From Candidatus Sulfotelmatobacter sp. (GTDB lineage: Bacteria > Acidobacteriota > Terriglobia > Terriglobales > Acidobacteriaceae): a stretch of DNA of 5,757 nt. Positions 1 to 4,991 of the stretch are shown piece after piece (within the stretch, counting starts at the first letter, position 1; each line of letters starts with the position of its first letter). A program made the translations under genes and the position numbers. The stretch lies in assembly GCA_030037515.1 (NCBI GenBank), contig JASHRE010000262.1, positions 1 to 5,757 on the forward strand, given 5' to 3'. The notes beneath the pieces were generated by a model. It worked only from the letters and a program-made list of their open reading frames with translations, did no database searches and was not told the DNA's origin.

Positions 1-137
1 TCGGTGTGCGATTCCGAGGAGACTACCTCGACTCGGCGTTTTTTGATGCCCGCGGTGTAGTGCAGTCGCAGAGCAATCTCCGGTTAACCGTCAGCCTCGT
101 CTTTCGTCTGAGCGAGCGTCAGTCCACACAGAAGTAA
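1..137 (+). CDS. C-terminal end of an outer-membrane beta-barrel protein (5' end outside window)
   Basis: The frame beginning at base 3 is open from the left edge to a TAA at 135-137 and encodes 44 residues. It contains the pattern GDYLDSAFFD, then QSNLRLTVSLVFRL. Alternating hydrophobic and polar residues, with an aromatic or hydrophobic residue closing the last strand (LVFRL), are what one sees in the final strands of Gram-negative outer-membrane barrels. The DY..(T/S).FF...Q.NLR...G.VFR. pattern resembles the OmpA-like or 'outer membrane beta-barrel' proteins common in Acidobacteriota. That comparison is from memory. The barrel would sit in the outer membrane, and its function cannot be told from this fragment. 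One oddity is that eight polar residues (SERQSTQK) follow the last strand, whereas such proteins usually stop at the aromatic residue. No terminator is obvious just after the stop. Confidence 0.62.
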   Translation, partial: GVRFRGDYLDSAFFDARGVVQSQSNLRLTVSLVFRLSERQSTQK

Positions 138-402
138 CATCGTGCCCCATTCCCGCTCCTGCCGCGATAACCAAGGGACGCTGATCCATTAGTTGATCCG
201 CGGATGATTTAAGTTGAGCAGTCCCCGGTTCAAACATGATTCTCTCTCTCTCAGAGGGGTTCACTTCACTATTTCTTTAGACTGGCGAAGGTTCCCGGAC
301 CCATTTTAAGAATCTCGAATTTTACCGCGGCGAGGGGCCATCCCTCAGCCGAGGGCCATCGGGAACTCGGGCGAGCCGCGAACCCCATTTCGGCGAGAGG
401 GG
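138..402. other. Gap with no supported gene
   Basis: I see no defensible coding sequence between the barrel stop and the transposase fossil. Open frames on the minus strand here (for example the one ending at 269) lack a ribosome-binding site and show no recognisable family. The stretch contains a short TC run at about 241-251 and two adjacent small inverted repeats at 332-370, listed separately. It may include the decayed 5' flank of the insertion sequence, but I could not identify a terminal inverted repeat. Confidence 0.5.
332..370. repeat. Two adjacent small hairpins sharing a GGGCCATC core
   Basis: Positions 332-346 can pair as GAGGG / CCCTC around the loop GCCAT. Positions 349-362 can pair as CCGA / TCGG around GGGCCA, or more widely as CCGAG (349-353) with CTCGG (366-370). 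Both units contain GAGGG(G)CCATC, so they may be a short tandem duplication with palindromic character. They lie about 30 bases before the transposase remnant. The stems are only 4-5 base pairs and no T-run follows, so a terminator role is not supported. Chance occurrence in GC-rich DNA is possible. Confidence 0.3.
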
Positions 403-613
403 AATCGCTGTCCGCGATGTGGAGGCGAGAAAGCTTGGCCGGTGGGAGAACGATGGGAGTGCGCCGGTGTGGACGGCAGACCTCGGTCACAGCATGGTCA
501 GACCGGGACGAGATATGCTGACGGGTGGGATCGAGGTCGATGAATGCTATCTGGGCGGGCTGAGTCACTTCGTTGACGGCAAACCAAAGATAACTCTTAT
601 AGCGTTCGGCTAA
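403..613 (+). pseudogene. IS1595-family (ISXO2-like) transposase fossil
   Basis: Three overlapping frames each carry a different piece of one transposase. At 403-462 is the first half of the N-terminal zinc ribbon (RCPRCGGEKAW...WEC). At 459-494 in another frame is its second half (RRCGRQTSVTA). At 494-613 in a third frame is MVRPGRDMLTGGIEVDECYLGG, the start of the catalytic core, where the EVDE motif (Asp codon 539-541) is the first acidic residue of the DDE-type triad. In intact IS1595 proteins the ribbon runs on through TSVTAGT and about 60-70 further residues before the MVRPGR segment. Those residues are missing, so a deletion has joined the two parts at about 494. A one-base loss near 463-467 breaks the zinc ribbon. 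The remaining catalytic residues are absent and the frame stops at 611-613. This element cannot be active, and no terminal inverted repeats were found. Confidence 0.8.
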
Positions 614-908
614 CCGACGGTCATGCTCAAGGCGCTCGTATTCCCACTCGGGGCACCGCCGTCGAGATTGCCAAATTCGTAGTAAACACCGCGTTGTATC
701 GCTTCCTTCTTGGCTTTCAGTTCCGAATCCGTATCAGTTCGAGCGTTCGACCCTCAATCACCCATTTGTAAATCGTCATGGCAAGGTATCACGTCTTCCT
801 AAAGTGCAATTTTTCGTAGCTCTTCTTGGTGCTTTACGGCTTCCTCTACGTTCGTCCGAATCCCAAAGCAAAAATTCGCTGCTGGCGGGCTGGAGATGCC
901 ACCGACGT
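614..908. other. Gap with no supported gene
   Basis: This is the stretch between the transposase fossil and the end of the GGDEF gene. All six frames are short or interrupted. The minus-strand frame at 776-985 overlaps the GGDEF C-terminus and looks like a shadow. I see no strong rho-independent terminator after the GGDEF stop: a run of T lies near 810-815, but no convincing GC-rich stem precedes it on either strand. The segment may hold further decayed insertion-sequence DNA, but no motif supports that. Confidence 0.4.
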
Positions 909-1712
909 TTAACGCACAAACAGCGAACCGATGGATGATGATTGCATTTTAGGCTCTCTCCCCTCCTCGGGCGACTTGAAGGCAATCCCCGTCAATTCCG
1001 AACTACTTGTGAGCGACTCCGCCTCCGCCTCCCTGCCGGTGCTCCCGCAAGTCGGACAGGCAGGGTGATCGGTAGAGACGAATGATGCGCGGCATTTCGC
1101 GCAATTGATGCGGTTGCCAGATTCCTCTCGCGCCTCAAAGGCTAGATGCTTCAAAAGATCCTTCCCACGGTGCTTGGCAGCGGAAAACATGACGTTCGAG
1201 GACGCGGTAATCATGGCTTCGACTGGGGTGAGTGGGTGGCGGAATGTCACCGCCCCGATGCTGCATGTCACAGGCCACCTGTTGACGATCATCGCTTCTC
1301 GCAAAGCCTTTTGAAGTTTGCTGAGCACGAAGGGAACGCCCTCGGCTCCAGTCTCTGGCAGAAGGAGCACGAATTCATCGCCTTGACGCCGAGCCACAAC
1401 ATCAACTTCCCGAAGCGTGCTGCGCATGGTGCGAGCCGCGACCCTCAGCGCGGCATCCCCAGTGTCATAGCCGAGTTGACCGTTAATCGCACTGAAGTTG
1501 TCGAGGTCAACGTAAACGACAGTCAGAGGACGCCGCTGTCTGCGCGACCGTTTGCTCTCATCCTTCAAGGCTTCGATGAGTCCGCGTTCGCTGAGCGCAC
1601 CAGTTTTGGAGTCTTCGCGTGATAGTTGCTGTTCGCGGCGATACAGATTTCGCAGTCGAATTAGAAGGAACAAAGTCGCGAGAACGCCGCCGAAAATCAG
1701 CCACTTGACCAC
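909..1712 (-). CDS. Membrane-anchored GGDEF (diguanylate cyclase-like) protein with C-terminal zinc ribbon
   Basis: This is a probable c-di-GMP synthase or c-di-GMP-responsive protein, with the enzyme domain in the cytoplasm. Starting at GTG 1712 it has 267 residues. A single membrane helix (about residues 4-20, IFGGVLATLFLLIRL) is followed by a short basic linker. The GGDEF domain spans about residues 34-190. It shows a degenerate opening motif (KTGALSERG), the metal-binding Asp in VYVDLDNF (about residue 69), an RxxD inhibitory site (REVD, 101-104) five residues before the signature, and a closing AKHRGK. The signature reads QGDEF (110-114), so the first glycine is replaced by glutamine, while the metal-binding acidic residue and the second glycine remain. 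Some A/S/R-GDEF variants are active; Q is uncertain. CAKC and CPTC (Cys 204, 207, 219, 222) form a likely zinc ribbon, followed by a Ser/Glu-rich tail. No sensor domain precedes the GGDEF. The open frame extends upstream to a TTG at 1760, but only the GTG has a good ribosome-binding site. The gene appears to stand alone. Confidence 0.9.
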   Translation of the reverse strand: MVKWLIFGGVLATLFLLIRLRNLYRREQQLSREDSKTGALSERGLIEALKDESKRSRRQRRPLTVVYVDLDNFSAINGQLGYDTGDAALRVAARTMRSTLREVDVVARRQGDEFVLLLPETGAEGVPFVLSKLQKALREAMIVNRWPVTCSIGAVTFRHPLTPVEAMITASSNVMFSAAKHRGKDLLKHLAFEAREESGNRINCAKCRASFVSTDHPACPTCGSTGREAEAESLTSSSELTGIAFKSPEEGREPKMQSSSIGSLFVR

Positions 1713-2246
1713 GTATCCCTCCCGCGGGTGATGACGCGCCTCAACCACATTTAGGTTCAACTTGAGTTGTTTATCACGCTATGAAAGCAGGCTGTGCAGC
1801 CTCAAGTTAGTTCGGGAATGCCTGGGAGTGACTCGGTATTGCATCCCCCATCGAGTCCGACTCTCCTTCGTCGATCGCGTTTCGGTCACTCCAGCGGATC
1901 CCAAGAGATCATGGCGCTTTGCCGTGGTCGCTTGCCGCCATTCCGTGTCGGCAGGTATCGCCCCCAATTGCCGGAATCATCACGTCCCGCACTTCAAGGA
2001 TGAATCAGGCTCTCGATGCGAGTTCGCCCGAGCCGGAAATGGAGCCCAGCGGCTCGACTAGGTTTGTTCGTTGTGGTTTACCAATCTGCAGGGTGGGCTC
2101 CTACGGGACCAAAGTGCTTGCCGCATCTCCTCCGGCGACATCTGGGAGACCCGCTTGCGCCTTGCATGGCCGGTTCTGCGTTCACTGCATCTGCCCGGCT
2201 CCTTCGCACTCACAACTAGAGGCACTCCGATTGCGACAAAGACACA
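1713..2246. other. 534-base gap with no supported gene
   Basis: Several plus-strand frames of 60-140 codons are open here, but they overlap one another, lack ribosome-binding sites and have no recognisable motif. On the minus strand the frame of the upstream small gene stays open for 62 codons after its TAA, down to a TAG at 2060-2058, and includes the segment MSPEEMRQAL. Another minus frame holds QRTNLVEPLGSISGSGELAS before a stop. These could be scraps of lost genes or chance. The region must contain the promoter of the GGDEF gene, but I see no clear -35/-10 pair and no clear terminator for the small gene. Confidence 0.4.
1716..1723 (-). promoter_or_regulatory. Ribosome-binding site deciding the GGDEF start
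   Basis: On the minus strand this reads GGGAGGGA. Its GGGAGG core ends five bases before the GTG at 1712-1710. The alternative upstream TTG at 1760-1758 has no purine-rich element at a suitable distance. Choosing the GTG also places the membrane helix right at the N-terminus, as expected for a membrane anchor. Confidence 0.65.
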
Positions 2247-2648
2247 TTACCTTCCCGACACTTCCTGTCTGCGGATCGTGTAATGGTCTCTCTCACAGCA
2301 CCGTGCGTTCCAAGCATCTCCTCTCATCTCTCCAGTTATGACGTTGAAACTCACGAGCGAGCCACACGCAAAACACCTGTTGCTATAGCCAAGCCGCCCC
2401 TGACACCAAGCGTTTGGGTCGACTCTGTGCCCAAGATTTGACAGATGTCTGTTCACATTCTCCAGCTTATCGAAGGCTTCGCGCAGCACCATGCGAGTAT
2501 GTTCGACCTCTTCTTCGGCGTTCTTTCCTCCGACGAGGAATGCTTGATCTGACAGGCTGAGTACGGAATTGGTCAACTCGTCCGCGATTCTCGCCAAAAG
2601 GTCATCGCCATTGTTCTTATAGGTCACTTGATTTAGCCCCCAAGTCAA
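2247..2648 (-). CDS. Small cysteine-rich protein, partner of the receiver/sigma-like gene
   Basis: This 133-residue protein is of unknown function and I do not recognise the family. Residues 15-73 look helical and acidic/amphipathic (DDLLARIADELTNSVLSL, then EEEVEHTRMVLREAFDKLEN). The C-terminal third carries Cys 82, CFAC (92-95), CC (117-118) and His 122, which could bind zinc. There is no signal peptide or membrane segment, so it is probably cytoplasmic. Its TTG start (2648-2646) lies three bases after the TAA of the upstream regulator and in the same frame, so the two are almost certainly cotranscribed and perhaps translationally coupled. Start choice is uncertain: AAGGA abuts the TTG with no spacer, and a GTG at residue 8 (2627-2625) with GGGGG nine bases upstream is an alternative. 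The position suggests it modulates or works with the sigma-like protein, as small anti-sigma partners often do. It does not look like NepR, and that role is inference. Confidence 0.72.
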   Translation of the reverse strand: MTWGLNQVTYKNNGDDLLARIADELTNSVLSLSDQAFLVGGKNAEEEVEHTRMVLREAFDKLENVNRHLSNLGHRVDPNAWCQGRLGYSNRCFACGSLVSFNVITGEMRGDAWNARCCERDHYTIRRQEVSGR

Positions 2649-2651
2649 TCC

Positions 2652-3680
2652 TTACTGCGCGGCAAGCTTCAGCCGGATTCGATTTACTATGGCTGCATAT
2701 CTCCGAGCGGAGAGACCAACCCCCACCATGATTTCGTTCTTTCTTAGGCCATCTATCCAACCTCTGAGAACCAAGGTGGCTTCAGGATCGTCTTCGAATA
2801 TTGCGAGGATCCTGTCTTCCTCTGCTTTTTCCACCAGACGTTGATCTATCGGCGCGAGCGGTGCAGCCACGTTGTCCAGCGCCGAATGTTCTTGTCCGTC
2901 CGAATCGCAAACCGCCAGCTCCGATATCAGATAGGTTTTCTGCTCTTTGCCTTGGCGCTTCCACACACTTGCTATGCTCCTCATGGCCCCCGCCAAGTGC
3001 TGCATGAAAGGTATCTTTCTGTTCCAATGTCTGCCGCTTTGGGGGTCGCCGGCCCCGATCAAGCTTCGATACAGAGCTTCCCCAAGCAGGTCTTCCCAAT
3101 CCTTGCCGCGTGCGGCACGTCCGAGAAGTCGAATGAGTGCTTTGGCGAATTGCTGTAGCCCCAGCAACTCTGCGGAGGTCAGGGCATTGATCGCCCGATC
3201 TACTTCAATCTTCTCTAACAATGGCCGCAACTGGGAAACGCCGAGATCAACGAGGAGGGGAATGTCCATCGCTTCTGGCGGACGCGGAACGTCACCGGCG
3301 CTCCGAAAAGAAATAGCGGCAACGATCATGCCCTGAGCGGAATTGATCGCACGTATCGCCAAAGCAAGGTCGATTCCATGTGTCTGCGGTTCAAAAGGGT
3401 CTGTGGCAGTGCCTTCGCGTTTTGGCACGCAATAATTGATGAGCACGATGTTGAACGGCCCAAAATCCCGGTACAAACGTAGCCCTTCCTCGCTGCTAGC
3501 CGCTGTACGGACGACATAGCCCTCATCTTGCAAGTATCTCCGCAAGAAGCTTGACAAACATTCCGTGTCCTCAACAAGCAGTGCTGATTTTGGCGAGCCA
3601 GTCAAACTCCGTGGTGGCGGGAAAGAAGGTGGGTCGGGTGGGTTCGGTGGTGCGTTGCCGATGAGGGAGGGTAAGTGCAT
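2652..3680 (-). CDS. Degenerate receiver domain fused to a sigma-70-like region
   Basis: This 342-residue cytoplasmic regulator has a proline-rich N-terminus (about 10-24) followed by a CheY-like receiver (about 31-158). The acidic pair (VEDTE, Glu37/Asp38) is kept. The phosphoacceptor position in NIVLINYCVP is Asn82 instead of Asp, and the usual KP motif near the end is RP (152-153). It is therefore a pseudo-receiver, unlikely to be phosphorylated. Residues about 160-342 resemble the sigma-70-like proteins I recall from Acidobacteriota. A region-2-like part (INALTSAELLGLQQFAK, GRAARGKDWEDLLGEAL, HWNRKIPFMQHLAGAMRSIAS) is followed by a variable linker and a region-4-like helix-turn-helix (LRKNEIMVGVGLSARRYAAI). 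Receiver plus sigma-like recalls PhyR, with the domain order reversed. It may bind promoters as a sigma factor, act as a sigma mimic, or only bind DNA; the sequence does not decide. The ATG is preceded by GGAGAAGG. It is the first gene of a two-gene operon. Confidence 0.85.
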   Translation of the reverse strand: MHLPSLIGNAPPNPPDPPSFPPPRSLTGSPKSALLVEDTECLSSFLRRYLQDEGYVVRTAASSEEGLRLYRDFGPFNIVLINYCVPKREGTATDPFEPQTHGIDLALAIRAINSAQGMIVAAISFRSAGDVPRPPEAMDIPLLVDLGVSQLRPLLEKIEVDRAINALTSAELLGLQQFAKALIRLLGRAARGKDWEDLLGEALYRSLIGAGDPQSGRHWNRKIPFMQHLAGAMRSIASVWKRQGKEQKTYLISELAVCDSDGQEHSALDNVAAPLAPIDQRLVEKAEEDRILAIFEDDPEATLVLRGWIDGLRKNEIMVGVGLSARRYAAIVNRIRLKLAAQ

Positions 3681-3685
3681 TCTTG

Positions 3686-3693
3686 CCTTCTCC
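3686..3693 (-). promoter_or_regulatory. Ribosome-binding site of the receiver/sigma-like gene
   Basis: The minus strand reads GGAGAAGG, ending five bases before the ATG at 3680-3678. This supports the chosen start, which gives a complete receiver domain behind a short proline-rich leader. I saw no clear sigma-70 promoter or EcfG-type GGAAC...CGTT promoter upstream of it. Confidence 0.6.
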
Positions 3694-3885
3694 GTTCTGA
3701 GAAACTTCTAATGTCTATTTGCACCGGGCAGGCTGTGATTTACTAGATTTCGCCAGGTTGGGACATTACGGAGGTAATCGCCGATAGACTGCCGTCCCCA
3801 AGTCTTGGTCATAGTTCTTGATGTCGGTTGCCCGGAAGGCATTGCGGATTGCTCCTGACTGTGGCAAAAGCATCGCCCATCGATT

Positions 3886-4182
3886 TCAGGCAAGCTGGAC
3901 ACGGCAAAGATGGTCGGTCAACAGGTCAACACACTCATCGGGCGGGCATGCTTGTCGATCTGCCTCAATCTTGTCCTTGCTCTTGGCTCCCGGCAGCCGC
4001 CGTCATTGCTCGTGGATGTCCCAATTGTGAAGACTCACTCCGCAATCCCGACACGGTGGAATAGCCTGACCAGTCCATATTGCTTCCAACGTCGGGCGTT
4101 TCTGCTGATTTTCGCTGGCTTGGCTTGACGGCCCATTGAGAAGGTCTATTCTTTCGCTCTGCTCGCCAGTTCGTGCCAGAGG
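3886..4182 (-). pseudogene. Probable broken gene for a small cysteine-paired protein (in-frame TGA)
   Basis: On the minus strand one frame reads from just after a TGA at 4185-4183 down to a TGA at 3888-3886, interrupted only by a TGA at 4005-4003. The first part ends TLEAIWTGQ, AIPPCRDCGVSLHNWDIHEQ. After the internal TGA it continues RRLPGAKSKDKIEADRQ, then ACPPDECVDLLTDHLCRVQ. The two halves read like one protein: CRDCG followed about 30 residues later by CPPDEC could be a zinc-binding unit, and the internal TGA could be a decayed CGA (Arg). No ATG, GTG or TTG lies near the upstream end except an internal TTG (codon 32), so the true start is lost or lies in another frame. I do not recognise the family. 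A different minus frame (4306-3965) is open across the same DNA but is Ser/Arg/Gln-rich with no motif, and I judge it a shadow. Confidence is moderate at best. Confidence 0.38.
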
Positions 4183-4979
4183 TCATGCCGAAGCGGCGAT
4201 CCTCAATGGCCTGCTGCCGATTCACGTCTAGGCAAAGGATGCGGTGTGTATTTCGGGAATGTGGAGCCGAGCATTCGCGGCGCCGTTGCCGGCCCCTGCG
4301 CCGCAATCACAGACACCACGTCCGCCACCGAGGTAGCCCTCGGCGGTGAAATGGTGAATCCATCACACAGGGCACGAACCCCAGATCGGGAATAGGCAAC
4401 CGGGCTGAATTTTGAGCTGTTCCCATTGTTCGTCGCCTCAGTCGTGTTCCGGGGGAAACCGGTCGCCTCTACTCGGCAGCTGGCGTTGAATCCGCGACTC
4501 GTATACGTATCTTCTCCTGATTCTGCCAGTCAGCGTTCTGCTGATGGTTACCGAACGCAGCAGAGTTCGACATCCCCTGTCGAACAGGTCGGGCAATATT
4601 GTTCGGCATGGCTGTCCTACTCACCATTCCGTTGTCGTGATTGTTGAGAAAGAGCGAATTGCAAACAATGCAATATTTCTGGAAAAAGAGGCGGCCGAAG
4701 TCGGCTATCGGGATCCATTTTTTCGGTTTATCGGCAGACACGGGACCTACGAGGTGCAGATGCAGTGTGCTGCGCTAAGATCAATACGATTGTTGCGAAG
4801 CTGTCCACAAAAAATTCTTCTGAATCGTGTCGGTTTTTCCCCGCCGTTTCCGATTTCGTCAGTAGAGCCGAAAATTCGTTGATTGGGGCGTGCTTCATCG
4901 CAAATCTGCTACGTAACGGGCAGACGGGGGCAACGAGGCAAGCTAAAGAGATCGAGCGCTCCGCCCAGTTTTGGCGCAC

Positions 4980-4984
4980 GGAGG
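4980..4984 (+). promoter_or_regulatory. Ribosome-binding site of the right-edge gene
   Basis: GGAGG lies seven bases before the ATG at 4992-4994, a strong match to the anti-Shine-Dalgarno sequence at ideal spacing. It favours this ATG over the second in-frame ATG at 5004. Confidence 0.65.
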
Positions 4985-4991
4985 AACGATT

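Larger units (their letters stand above)
3681..4991. other. 1.3 kb stretch without an intact gene
   Basis: This contains the probable pseudogene at 3886-4182 and otherwise only doubtful frames. On the plus strand, one frame (4544-4882) holds EKEAAEVGYRDPFFRFIGR and HGTYEVQMQC. Another (4765-5040) holds CCAKINTIVAKLSTKN and SDFVSRAENSLIGACFIANL. They join plausibly by a frameshift near 4765 and could be remains of one small gene. The 4765 GTG has GAGGTG upstream, so a 91-codon gene overlapping the next gene by 49 bases is also conceivable. On the minus strand a frame at 4741-4469 contains KYCIVCNSLFLNN. None shows a recognisable family or convincing codon use, so none is called. Promoters for the divergent genes on each side must lie here, but I could not pick them with confidence. 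Confidence 0.4.

Noticed and set aside
241..251. Short TC dinucleotide run
   Set aside because: It is too short to be a meaningful repeat.
269..568. Minus-strand 99-codon frame
   Set aside because: It runs antisense to the transposase fossil over part of its length, and its translation shows no family motif.
1105..1622. Plus-strand open frames of 69 and 158 codons
   Set aside because: They lie opposite the GGDEF gene, whose motifs are unmistakable, and have no ribosome-binding site or family motif of their own.
1762..2341. Overlapping plus-strand frames of 67-140 codons in the gap
   Set aside because: They are mutually exclusive and compositionally unlike proteins, with no ribosome-binding sites. 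The longest runs into the small minus-strand gene.
2247..2648. Calling the small gene a NepR-type anti-sigma factor
   Set aside because: It is longer, carries a cysteine-rich C-terminus and shows no NepR-like pattern. Only its position suggests a partner role.
2782..3577. Several open frames on both strands inside the regulator gene
   Set aside because: They are shadows of the receiver/sigma-like coding sequence with arginine- and proline-rich, motif-free translations.
3965..4306. Minus-strand 113-codon frame containing ILCLDVN, resembling the start of a response-regulator receiver
   Set aside because: The resemblance covers only a few residues and is not followed by a receiver pattern. The neighbouring frame with CRDCG and CPPDEC reads more like protein.
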